Positions 1 through 6,666 of a stretch of 9,432 nt of DNA are shown piece by piece. Each line of letters starts with the position of its first letter. The first letter of the stretch is position 1. The position numbers and the translations under genes are program-made. The stretch is from Bacteroidia bacterium (lineage in GTDB: Bacteria; Bacteroidota; Bacteroidia; Bacteroidales; VadinHA17). The notes beneath the pieces were generated by a model. That model saw only the letters and a list, made by a program, of their open reading frames with translations, had not been told where the DNA came from and ran no database searches. The stretch is taken from positions 1-9,432 of the forward strand of contig JAPLEC010000262.1 in assembly GCA_026391515.1 (NCBI GenBank). Reading direction: 5' to 3'.

Positions 1-78
1 TTTCCTAAAGGAGCAAAAATACTGACATTTTGCTATGATACGGGCGAGAGATATTTATCTGTCGATGGATTATTCTGA
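1..78 (+). CDS. PLP-dependent cysteine synthase family protein, C-terminal fragment (gene starts before the window)
   Basis: Reading frame 1 is open from the first base to a TGA at 76-78 and encodes 25 residues. They include YDTGERYLSVDGLF, which matches the conserved C-terminal end (DTGERYLS followed by a short tail ending in LF) of O-acetylserine sulfhydrylase/cysteine synthase and cystathionine beta-synthase-like fold-type II PLP enzymes. The family makes cysteine from O-acetylserine and sulfide in the cytoplasm. The PLP lysine and substrate loops lie outside the window, so the exact member (CysK, CysM or a CBS-like enzyme) cannot be decided. The gene runs tail-to-tail with the minus-strand gene that ends at 108, leaving a 29-bp AT-rich gap with no clear terminator hairpin. 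Confidence 0.78.
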   Translation, partial: FPKGAKILTFCYDTGERYLSVDGLF

Positions 79-107
79 TACTATATAATTTACATTATTT
101 ATCCAGT

Positions 108-1289
108 TTAATCGAAATCAGAATATAACAGGTATTTGGCTCTGATTTTGCCGAATTTAACCAATCCTTCTTTCCAGGTGGTCCTGATTTCTTTTGAACT
201 CATACCTTTCTGTATCTGTTCCCTTAAACCCGGCCCACCTGCAAGAATATCGAAATAGGAAGTAAAAAAATTTTCTTTTTGGGGGAAATCATTATATGCG
301 GCTATTACCCATTCGAGTCTGAGTTTCGGTTTTGGTACCAGTTTCATTTCAATAACATCCCTCAAATCGGTTCCATAACATTTAACACCGAGGTGGGGAG
401 GATTCTTTGCACCCGGACCACTTTCCGGAGTAAAGTTGAAACCCCTGTCGGGCAGGTCGGGACTTCCGAATGCCTGAAACGGAAATGAAGTGCCTCTGCC
501 ACACGAGATAACGGTTCCTTCGAAAAAACAGATGGAAGGATACAGATAAACGGAGGTCTGGTTTGGCAGGTTTGGTGATGGCTTAATGGGAAGTTCATAG
601 AGGGTTTTATGAGTGTAATTCTTACACTTTATAACTGTCAGATCGCATTTTACTCCGTCCTTGAGCCACCCCTCCCCATTGATCATCTGAGCATATTCAC
701 CTACTGTCATTCCATGAACAATCGGTACCGGATCAATACCCACAAATGATCTATATGCCGTATCGAGTATATTCCCGTCAAAATAAAATCCGTTCGGATT
801 GGGTCTGTCGAGTACGAGACATCTTACATGATTTTCGGCACACGCTTCCAGAATATAATGTAGTGTAGATATATACGTATAGAATCGGACGCCTACATCC
901 TGAATATCATAAATAACAACATCAATCCCTGTAAGATCGTCAGCGGTTGGTTTCAGGTGAGAACCATATAAACTTATTAATGAGATGCCAGTTTCGGGGT
1001 CTTTCCCATTTTCGATCGTTTCACCGGCATCTGCCATATTTCTGAATCCGTGTTCAGGGGCGAATATAACCCTGATATCTATGCCAATTGATAGAAGATT
1101 ATCAACAAGATGAGTCTGCCCTGTCATGGAAGTCTGGTTTGCAACCACAGCAACTGATTTACCTTCAATCATGGATCTGTAAAGCTCAATCTGGTATGAA
1201 CCTGGTATTGGAGTTTTCTTTGCTCCATAACAAATTGAAAATGTAGCAACAACTATCAAAATTGAAAATGTACAAAGCAACCGTTTCAT
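108..1289 (-). CDS. DUF1343 / NamZ-type exo-beta-N-acetylmuramidase (GH171), exported
   Basis: 393 residues, a usual length for the DUF1343 family. Characterised members (NamZ, glycoside hydrolase family 171) remove N-acetylmuramic acid from the non-reducing end of peptidoglycan fragments. Visible family blocks are SVAVVANQTS (45-54), APEHGFR..ADAGE (77-90, with the acidic residue of the PEHG motif), DIQDVGVRFYTYISTL (128-143), LDRPNPNG (160-167), PSPNLPN (237-243) and SCGRGTSFPFQAFGSP (262-277). The N-terminus MKRLLCTFSILIVVATFSIC is a basic-hydrophobic Sec signal peptide with likely cleavage near YGA. The Cys at 20 is preceded by Ile and does not make a good lipobox, so I infer a periplasmic rather than lipoprotein form. 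The ATG at 1287-1289 precedes the signal directly. A weak TAGATTTA (1310-1317, minus) is the only -7-like site. The family is clear; the enzyme activity is inferred. Confidence 0.9.
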   Translation of the reverse strand: MKRLLCTFSILIVVATFSICYGAKKTPIPGSYQIELYRSMIEGKSVAVVANQTSMTGQTHLVDNLLSIGIDIRVIFAPEHGFRNMADAGETIENGKDPETGISLISLYGSHLKPTADDLTGIDVVIYDIQDVGVRFYTYISTLHYILEACAENHVRCLVLDRPNPNGFYFDGNILDTAYRSFVGIDPVPIVHGMTVGEYAQMINGEGWLKDGVKCDLTVIKCKNYTHKTLYELPIKPSPNLPNQTSVYLYPSICFFEGTVISCGRGTSFPFQAFGSPDLPDRGFNFTPESGPGAKNPPHLGVKCYGTDLRDVIEMKLVPKPKLRLEWVIAAYNDFPQKENFFTSYFDILAGGPGLREQIQKGMSSKEIRTTWKEGLVKFGKIRAKYLLYSDFD

Positions 1290-1441
1290 ATGCTATTTTA
1301 ATCCATTGGTAAATCTAATGAAATCCTGATTAATTTAATATTTTTCTTTTTTATGAGTATCGGGAATCAGGTATATAAATTCATAATAATAAATTAATTC
1401 ATATTCTCTCTCTCATTTTTTGCATTTTATCATTCGAGTAA

Positions 1442-1478
1442 GATTCCTCATTCCGCTTTGCTCCATTCAGGAATGACA
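1442..1478. repeat. Left unit of the composite palindromic element (TGTCATTCC-type, inverted)
   Basis: ATTCCT (1443-1448) and AGGAAT (1469-1474) are complementary ends of a short imperfect foldback. Read on the minus strand the unit begins TGTCATTCC and ends GAGGAATC, the same pattern as the unit at 1561-1588 on the plus strand. The two units therefore form an outer inverted pair around the hairpin at 1497-1540. Short TGTCATTCCGAGCG..GCGAGGAA-like units are familiar to me as dispersed non-coding repeats in Bacteroidota and other genomes; copy number here cannot be judged from one window. Confidence 0.55.
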
Positions 1479-1496
1479 GTTCAATTATTGTAAGGG

Positions 1497-1540
1497 GGGA
1501 ATCAGAGGCGATTCGACCAGTCGAATCGCCTCTGATTCCC
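1497..1540. repeat. Perfect 20-bp-arm inverted repeat with CCAG loop
   Basis: Arm 1497-1516 (GGGAATCAGAGGCGATTCGA) is the exact reverse complement of arm 1521-1540, separated by CCAG (1517-1520). One more C:G pair could close at 1517/1520, so the site is close to a continuous 44-bp palindrome. No T-run follows on either strand, so it is not a typical intrinsic terminator. It lies between two genes that diverge, where no terminator is expected. It most resembles the core of a REP/MITE-like element or a strong cruciform or transcript hairpin. Confidence 0.9.
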
Positions 1541-1560
1541 ATGTCATCCTAAATCGACCA

Positions 1561-1588
1561 TGTCATTCCGAGCGCCAGCGAGGAAACT
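1561..1588. repeat. Right unit of the composite palindromic element (TGTCATTCC-type)
   Basis: The unit starts TGTCATTCCGAGCG and ends AGCGAGGAAACT. TTCC and GGAA at its ends and CGC/GCG inside can fold back. A degraded half-copy (TGTCATCCT, 1542-1550) sits just upstream, directly after the perfect hairpin. Its inverted partner is at 1442-1478. Calling it a dispersed repeat is based on recognition of the motif, not on a count in this genome. Confidence 0.55.
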
Positions 1589-1665
1589 CATGCGATATTA
1601 ATATTAATAGCCGATATTCATATTACTTTTAAGTCAACCCATGAAAAAAGATTGATCAAATTTCT

Positions 1666-1673
1666 TAAATTTG
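1666..1673 (+). promoter_or_regulatory. Candidate Bacteroidota -7 box (TAAATTTG) for the LolC/E-type permease gene
   Basis: The sequence fits the Bacteroidota -7 consensus TAnnTTTG exactly and ends 16 nt before the ATG at 1690, giving a leader of roughly 10 nt. No TTTG -33 box is present at the expected spacing of about 19-20 bp; the nearest TTG (1652-1654) is too close. Treat as a partial promoter match. Confidence 0.4.
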
Positions 1674-1689
1674 GAAACTTATCAATCCT

Positions 1690-3062
1690 ATGAATCTTCC
1701 ATATTTCATAGCACAAAGGCTAATAAAGGGAAGACGTGAAGGCACTTCATTTTCAAGGCCTATAAATGTAATTGCAATTACCGGTATTGCTATGGGCCTG
1801 GCAGTAATGATACTTGCAGTAGCTGTTCTTACCGGTTTTAAACAGCAGATACGTGAAAAAGTTGTTGGCTTCGGGTCCGACATTCAGATAGTGAACCTCG
1901 ATGCAAATTATTCATTTGAAACAATTCCCATATCCGAGGGTCAGGAGTTTATTACTAAAATAAAAAATCTTCCCGGTATAAAGCATGTACAGGTTTTTGC
2001 AACAAAAGCAGGTATAATTATATTCAGGGGGTTGTGCTTAAGGGCATTGGAAGCGATTTTGACTGGAGTTACTTTAAAAACTGTATGGTTGACGGAGAAG
2101 TTTTTAAAGTTACAGATACGGCACGGACTGATAAGGTTATCATCTCAAAAAAGATCTCTGACATGCTCAACTTGCGGATAGGCGATTCCTTTGCAATGCA
2201 TTTTGTCCAGGATCCGCCCCGTATGAGGAAATTTACAATCAGCGGCATTTATGAAACAAGTCTTGAGGAATTCGATAAAATGTATGTTTTCTGTGATATT
2301 GGCCATATTAAAAGATTAAATGGCTGGAGAGACGATCAGGTAAGTGGATTTGAAATATTTATAAATGATCCCGACAAGCATAATATCTTAATCTCCATTC
2401 AGTACCATGGCCTTGTTCTCACTGTGCAGACTTCAGACATAAACCCGGGAGGGTTGTCGGTGAAGCAGGTCTTCAATGTGGTAAGTGGATTTAAAATATC
2501 TATAATTGATATCGACCAGCTCAACTATATGACCCAGGCTGTAAGAGATGCTGTTGGCTACAGAATAACTGAAGACGAAGAAAAATTCAAAGTCATAAAT
2601 ATAAGAGAAAAATATCCTCAGATCTTTGACTGGCTTAATTTTCAGGATGTTAATGTTATAATTATAATCTTCCTGATGCTTGTTGTCGCCGGGTTCAATA
2701 TGATTTCCGGTCTTCTTATTCTCATTCTTGAAAAAACCAATATGATCGGAATACTTAAAGCACTTGGTTCTGACGACATTACAATACGTCGGGTTTTCAT
2801 CTATCAGGCAGCTTACCTTATAGGCAAAGGTTTGTTCTGGGGTAATCTTATTGGAATCGGGCTTGCATTTTTACAATTGAAGACCGGATTAATTACTCTC
2901 GATCCCTCCTCATATTATATCAAAACTGTTCCTGTCAATCTTGATTTGATTCATATTCTTTTACTCAATGCAGGAACAATGGCAGCAATACTTATAATGA
3001 TGCTTGTACCTTCAAAGCTCATAAGCAGAATTACTCCTGTGAAAGCAATAAGATATGATTGA
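1690..3062 (+). pseudogene. LolC/LolE-type ABC transporter permease (FtsX/MacB_PCD family), frameshifted
   Basis: Two overlapping plus-strand frames together make one permease. The first (from ATG 1690) gives MNLPYFIAQRLIKG, the first membrane helix (about residues 26-49) and the start of the periplasmic domain through ATKAGII, with that codon ending at 2019. Family-like sequence then resumes at 2022 in another frame with IQGVVLKGIGSDFDW and runs to the TGA at 3060-3062. The C-terminal part has three hydrophobic segments and the FtsX block NMIGILKALG, ending in SRITPVKAIRYD. The product would be an inner-membrane permease of about 410 residues that works with an ATPase to release lipoproteins to LolA or, in relatives, export substrates. 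No ATPase gene is adjacent. If only the first frame is read, translation ends at the TAG at 2179-2181 after 163 residues, without the FtsX domain. The gene also carries an extra 47-codon segment (2340-2480). Family assignment is firm; whether the lesion is biological or a base-calling or assembly error cannot be told here. Confidence 0.85.
2340..2520 (+). repeat. Diverged 40-bp direct repeats bounding a 141-bp in-frame insert inside the permease gene
   Basis: Copy 1 (2340-2379) and copy 2 (2481-2520) both begin GTAAGTGGATTT and agree at 34 of 40 positions; they are 141 bp (47 codons) apart. They encode VSGFEIFINDPDK and VSGFKISIIDIDQ. Copy 1 continues naturally from the upstream family sequence (LNGWRDDQ) and copy 2 continues naturally into the downstream one (LNYMTQAVRDAVGYR). 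The simplest ancestral gene therefore had one copy, and the segment between is extra. The non-repeat part (about 2380-2480) has no stop codon in the gene's frame and contains an imperfect hairpin (2431-2465). Confidence 0.75.
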
Positions 3063-3093
3063 ATAAAAAATGCTTTTTGTTGAGATTTCTATT

Positions 3094-4566
3094 TCAAGGG
3101 AGTTCAGACAACTGCTTTATGTTCTGACTTAAATGATACCGGCTCTGTTCAGGAATAATGCTTTTGTAAAGCTCATACCGTTCAAGAACTTCGCTTACAA
3201 AATTTACAGATTCTGTTCCCCTGAAATATCCGTTTTTCACAACTGAGTCGTTATAATACTTTGGATCAGACTTTTTTAAAAGCCAGACTGCAACATTTCC
3301 GTCCCATTTACTGGGATCCATACCGTTTTTTTCTGCAAGCTTCATAGCATCGAGAACATGCCCGGGTCCTGCATTATAAGAAGCAAGGATGAATTTCATT
3401 TTTTCATTTTCGTCAGAAATTTGCGAATCAAATATTGACTGAAGCCAGTTGATATATAAAGTGCCAGCTTTGATATTATTTGCAGGTGAGGCAGTTATGT
3501 CAATCCCGAAGTTTTTTCCGGTGACAGGCATTACCTGCATCAAACCATATGCTCCGGCCCATGATTCAACATCCGGATCAAACCGTGATTCCTGGCAGAT
3601 CAGCGATGCCAGTAAACGCCAGTCCCAGTTAATAGTTCTGCTTGCATTTCTTATTAAATTATCCCATCTGGATATTTTTCCGGTGTTCAGGGAATAATAA
3701 TCACTCTTAACTATTATGCTCGATCTTGAGTTTTTAAAATATTTCGCATAAAGCAGAGCATAGGATCGTGTTTTCTTATATTCTGTAATCCACTGATTCA
3801 GTTCATTTAATAGTCTTTCGGAATTTTGTTTTCTCAGTGCCCATGCTATATTTTGAGGGAAACTGACCGGAGTACTGATGTCAATATCAGGATAATAGGT
3901 CGAATTTACAGCAGCGATATTTTCATCGCATATTGTATATTCAATTTCACCTTTTGCCACATTTTTAATAAGCTCTTCCGACGCATAGGGAACTTCAATA
4001 ATATTTATTGTATCGCCTATTTCACCTGCAAGAGTTTTAAGCCGTTCAGAATGTGAAGTCATTTCCTGCACATAAACATTTTTTCCTGCAAGTTCAAGCT
4101 GATTTCTGATTAAATGTTTATCAATGGCATCCGAAGTCATTGAACGCCAGTTGCGCGGTTTTCGCTGGACCAGAACCTGGCGCGTCTCAAGAATTGGCTC
4201 TGTAAACAGAATCTCTTTCTTTCTTGAAGAATTAACAGTCAGTCCGATTGCCAGCAAATCAGCTTCGCCTGAATTTAAAAGGTTGAATGCGTGCTCAAGA
4301 TGATTTTCAGTAATTATCTCCAGGTCAACACCCAGATGATCGGTGAATTGTTTCAGCAATTCATAATGAAATCCCATCGGCTCGCCCTTATAAATAAAGT
4401 AATTCGTTGAATTAAAGTCTGTTACTGCAATGAGTTTACCTCTTTTCTTAATTGAATCAAGGTCAGATGAAACAGTACTTGTATTATTTAAAGGGCGGGG
4501 GTTATTGGTACAGGATGCTAAAACTGCTGTTAATATTGCGTATAAAACAAATAACTTTCTTATCAA
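3094..4566 (-). CDS. mltF: MltF-type membrane-bound lytic murein transglycosylase (lipoprotein)
   Basis: 490 residues with the MltF architecture. The N-terminal signal MIRKLFVLYAILTAVLASC has a lipobox LASC with lipidation Cys19. A periplasmic solute-binding (SBP_bac_3-like) regulatory domain covers about 38-270 (RGKLIAVTDFNSTNYFIYKG, GEADLLAIGLT, FTEPILETRQVLVQR). A C-terminal SLT/lysozyme-like domain covers about 300-470 with ICQESRFDP (catalytic Glu326), AGAYGLMQVMP (337-347) and ASYNAGPGHV (395-404). Family members cleave the MurNAc-GlcNAc bond to form 1,6-anhydro-muropeptides, here probably at the outer-membrane inner face. No ATG is usable at this end: the signal peptide begins at TTG (4564-4566), and the upstream frame reaches a stop without an ATG. 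The gene lies 63 bp after the porin on the same strand, with its own candidate promoter between. Its stop converges on the permease gene with a 31-bp gap. Confidence 0.9.
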   Translation of the reverse strand: MIRKLFVLYAILTAVLASCTNNPRPLNNTSTVSSDLDSIKKRGKLIAVTDFNSTNYFIYKGEPMGFHYELLKQFTDHLGVDLEIITENHLEHAFNLLNSGEADLLAIGLTVNSSRKKEILFTEPILETRQVLVQRKPRNWRSMTSDAIDKHLIRNQLELAGKNVYVQEMTSHSERLKTLAGEIGDTINIIEVPYASEELIKNVAKGEIEYTICDENIAAVNSTYYPDIDISTPVSFPQNIAWALRKQNSERLLNELNQWITEYKKTRSYALLYAKYFKNSRSSIIVKSDYYSLNTGKISRWDNLIRNASRTINWDWRLLASLICQESRFDPDVESWAGAYGLMQVMPVTGKNFGIDITASPANNIKAGTLYINWLQSIFDSQISDENEKMKFILASYNAGPGHVLDAMKLAEKNGMDPSKWDGNVAVWLLKKSDPKYYNDSVVKNGYFRGTESVNFVSEVLERYELYKSIIPEQSRYHLSQNIKQLSELP

Positions 4567-4610
4567 AGATAATGTATTAGTTAAACCTAAGCATTTTTTA
4601 AAATTGGGTG

Positions 4611-4618
4611 CAAAGATA
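4611..4618 (-). promoter_or_regulatory. Candidate -7 box (TATCTTTG) upstream of mltF
   Basis: On the minus strand the sequence is TATCTTTG, a match to TAnnTTTG, ending 44 nt before the TTG start of the transglycosylase gene. A TTTTT stretch 19 bp upstream resembles the TTTG -33 box imperfectly. A second identical TATCTTTG lies at 4564-4571 (minus) and overlaps the start codon itself, where it cannot serve the annotated start. Confidence 0.4.
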
Positions 4619-4629
4619 TAACAATTTTT

Positions 4630-6546
4630 TTAATTATAAAAAGTCCATGCTATTCCGTACCGTAACATCCTGACATTCAGTGGATAAGTTGGTATCATAT
4701 AGTAGTCATATCCCATCAATCCGGATAAAACATGATCGTACATTACGAAAATTCGTGTTCTTTTCAGCTTCAGGTTCAAAAAAACGTTCAGAAACGGATA
4801 TTCTCCTGTCTTTGTTTTATTCTGCCGGTAAAATCTGCCTGTAGCAGGCATATAGGAATATGAATAATAGCTGGTGTGATAAATGACATCTGCTCCAAGC
4901 TGGCAATTCAGTCTTCCGTTGGTTTTCTTAAACCTGAACAGATGTTCAAAGAAAAAAGTTGACTGTGTCGTAAATAACGGAAGGTCAAGGATTTCAGGAT
5001 TACTGCTTTGCTGCAATAAGATATCGGTTGCCAGATGAAACTTCCATGCTCTGAATTCTTTTTTTGCAGTTATGGCTACAACCGATAATCCGCCTTCATG
5101 TTGCGAAGGAAGGGCATCAGTATTAAAATCGGTAAAATTATCAACAATTGCATAGTTGAATTTCAGTTCTGCTTTACGTGCCGGATATGAAAAAACTGTA
5201 CCCAGGTCGATTCTGAACTCTTTCTTGAAACTATTATGCCACTCAAAATGATTACCGCCCCATTGTTCGTACCAGAAAGATGGCTGTCTGTTAACAATTC
5301 CCCCGGTCACGGCCCAGGTTGCATCTCCTTTCTTCCATCCGAATGTTTTTGAAATTTCACCGGTCAGACTAAAATCTCCGGCACGGTAACCCGTCAGATA
5401 TATTTCACCATTGGCTTTCCATCCGAATTTTCCGATATCGTTATACAATCTTCCCACAAGGGCATTATTATATTTATTCCAGGCTGCCGTATCTGCATAA
5501 TTAGTGTCATGGGTTGGAACTATCTGGCTGTACCGGAATAATTCATTTCTGATGCCTACTCCTCCACCAAGTCTGAATTTTCTTGATTCATCAGTTGTAA
5601 AATCAAAGCGTACCGTATTTTTCAAACTTCTTGAATAAAGTGAATCATATGTTTGTGAAGTACTTATATAGATTGAATCATAAAAGCCCGATTCAGGATA
5701 ATAATCACTATAAGACCTGCTATTCTTTTCCCAGATGAAAATATGTGAGAATGTTCCGCTCAGGCCAAGAAATCCTTTAGTTTTCTGTTTAGTGGAATCA
5801 CCTTTTGCAGATTGACCACCTATTGTATATCGTTGAACCAGAAGAATATTACGGTTTTTAATCTTGCTGTTTGCTAAATTAAGACCTCCAAGATTTATTG
5901 GGACATCACGGGTTTCATACAAATCAAGGTTAACAGTATCTTTAATCCCGCCATTTTCATGAGAGGTAAGATTGTTTATACCTGCAGCAAAGTAAAGCTT
6001 GTATTTAGGTGAGGTGTAAGATGAGAAAAAGGTAAAATCCTTATTCTCAGCTCTTTGGTAATTGTACTGGCCCAGACTGTAAATTATATCGTAAATAAGT
6101 CCGAAATTCAGATACCTGGTTATATTTTGTGAATGACGAATCCTGAATGTCTGCTCAGAGGTGTTTCTCGGTGCTCCGAAAGTCCACACAAGCTCAGTAA
6201 ACGGAACCTGTGTATTCATAAAGACATTCTTCACTGGAAGATACATGAACGGATAATAGTAGGCATAAATAAATTCATCAGGATCAAAGATCCGGTCGAA
6301 GAAATTTATCTGATAAAACGGCAGCCCATAGTTGCCCAAAGTCGCATTTAAAGAAGAATATCTGTCCGATAACCTGTAGCGGTGAAATAAAGAAAAAACA
6401 GTATCAAACGGAAGGCTTACTTCTTCAGAGAAATCAGGTGAAAGAGTCCATTGCTTCACAATTTTTTGTTTTGGAGCATCTTTTTTCTGAGCTGATAATC
6501 CAAACGAAACAAAAACAAGGAGCAGTATCGAAAAAATCCGTTTCAT
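4630..6546 (-). CDS. Putative porin (Bacteroidota outer-membrane beta-barrel, Porin_10-like)
   Basis: I start this gene at the ATG at 6544-6546 (638 residues), where MKRIFSILLLVFVSFGLSAQ forms a Sec signal peptide with the LSA-Q cleavage typical of Bacteroidota exports. The frame extends 12 codons further upstream, but that would put extra residues before the signal and run across a palindromic repeat. The mature protein is rich in Tyr, Phe and Asn and alternates polar and aromatic residues throughout. It ends in RYGIAWTFYN with a terminal aromatic pattern, as expected for a barrel inserted by BAM. Blocks such as LNATLGNYGLPFYQINFFDR and VPFTELVWTFGAPRN resemble the uncharacterised putative porin family found beside many Bacteroidota housekeeping genes. 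Substrate and pore activity are unknown. It lies 166 bp after ftsZ on the same strand but has its own -7-like box. Confidence 0.82.
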   Translation of the reverse strand: MKRIFSILLLVFVSFGLSAQKKDAPKQKIVKQWTLSPDFSEEVSLPFDTVFSLFHRYRLSDRYSSLNATLGNYGLPFYQINFFDRIFDPDEFIYAYYYPFMYLPVKNVFMNTQVPFTELVWTFGAPRNTSEQTFRIRHSQNITRYLNFGLIYDIIYSLGQYNYQRAENKDFTFFSSYTSPKYKLYFAAGINNLTSHENGGIKDTVNLDLYETRDVPINLGGLNLANSKIKNRNILLVQRYTIGGQSAKGDSTKQKTKGFLGLSGTFSHIFIWEKNSRSYSDYYPESGFYDSIYISTSQTYDSLYSRSLKNTVRFDFTTDESRKFRLGGGVGIRNELFRYSQIVPTHDTNYADTAAWNKYNNALVGRLYNDIGKFGWKANGEIYLTGYRAGDFSLTGEISKTFGWKKGDATWAVTGGIVNRQPSFWYEQWGGNHFEWHNSFKKEFRIDLGTVFSYPARKAELKFNYAIVDNFTDFNTDALPSQHEGGLSVVAITAKKEFRAWKFHLATDILLQQSSNPEILDLPLFTTQSTFFFEHLFRFKKTNGRLNCQLGADVIYHTSYYSYSYMPATGRFYRQNKTKTGEYPFLNVFLNLKLKRTRIFVMYDHVLSGLMGYDYYMIPTYPLNVRMLRYGIAWTFYN

Positions 6547-6551
6547 CAGCG

Positions 6552-6559
6552 CAAATATA
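6552..6559 (-). promoter_or_regulatory. Candidate -7 box (TATATTTG) immediately before the porin start
   Basis: On the minus strand TATATTTG matches TAnnTTTG and ends 5 nt before the ATG at 6546. With the usual -7 spacing, transcription would begin at or just beside the start codon, giving a leaderless or nearly leaderless mRNA. No TTTG -33 box is evident 19-20 bp upstream. It also supports 6546 rather than the upstream ATG as the start, since an upstream start would place this box inside the coding region. Confidence 0.4.
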
Positions 6560-6578
6560 GAAAATATATATGTGAAGG

Positions 6579-6599
6579 GCATGGATTAAAAATCCTTGC
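6579..6599. repeat. Degenerate hairpin, unit 1 of a three-unit palindrome cluster
   Basis: Arms 6579-6587 (GCATGGATT) and 6591-6599 (AATCCTTGC) pair except for one T:T mismatch, with an AAA loop. The core GGATT-nnn-AATCC is shared with unit 2 at 6620-6642, and unit 3 has the related GATT-nnn-AATC core. Confidence 0.5.
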
Positions 6600-6619
6600 A
6601 GTGATGTAATTAGATTGTT

Positions 6620-6642
6620 GGCGCGGATTTGTAATCCGTGCC
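6620..6642. repeat. Hairpin, unit 2 of the palindrome cluster
   Basis: Arms 6620-6629 (GGCGCGGATT) and 6633-6642 (AATCCGTGCC) pair over 10 bp with one G:T, around a TGT loop. The sequence is of the GGCACGGATT..AATCCGTGCC type that I recognise as a dispersed intergenic repeat in Bacteroidota genomes. Confidence 0.7.
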
Positions 6643-6666
6643 AGATTCTCAGCTCTAATCATTAGC

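Larger units (their letters stand above)
1290..1689. other. 400-bp divergent intergenic region with composite palindromic element
   Basis: This stretch separates the divergent starts of the NamZ-like gene and the LolC/E-type permease gene. No convincing protein gene lies in it. From left to right it holds an AT-rich leader for the minus gene (1290-1440), a 37-nt imperfect palindromic unit (1442-1478), a perfect long hairpin (1497-1540), a second unit of the TGTCATTCC type (1561-1588), an AT-only 14-bp palindrome (TATTAATATTAATA, 1596-1609), and a TAAATTTG box ahead of the permease start (1666-1673). The repeat block looks inserted as one composite piece between two promoter regions. Confidence 0.7.

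Noticed and set aside
1200..1289. Lipoprotein signal on the NamZ-like protein
   Set aside because: Cys20 is preceded by FSI, not a lipobox with a small residue at -1; an ordinary cleaved Sec signal is more likely.
1497..1540. Rho-independent terminator
   Set aside because: The stem is strong but no T-run follows on either strand and the flanking genes point away from it.
1690..2181. A separate 163-residue protein, with 2034-3062 as a second independent gene
   Set aside because: The first frame loses family-like sequence after about 2019 and the second begins mid-domain at a GTG; together they form one permease, so a frameshift explains both.
3063..3093. Bidirectional terminator between the convergent permease and mltF genes
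   Set aside because: Only an A/T-only AAAAA..TTTTT foldback is present; too weak and too common in AT-rich sequence to call.
6547..6582. Longer porin start at the ATG at 6580-6582
   Set aside because: It would place 12 residues before a clear signal peptide, contain the -7-like box and overlap a repeat unit; the ATG at 6546 fits better.
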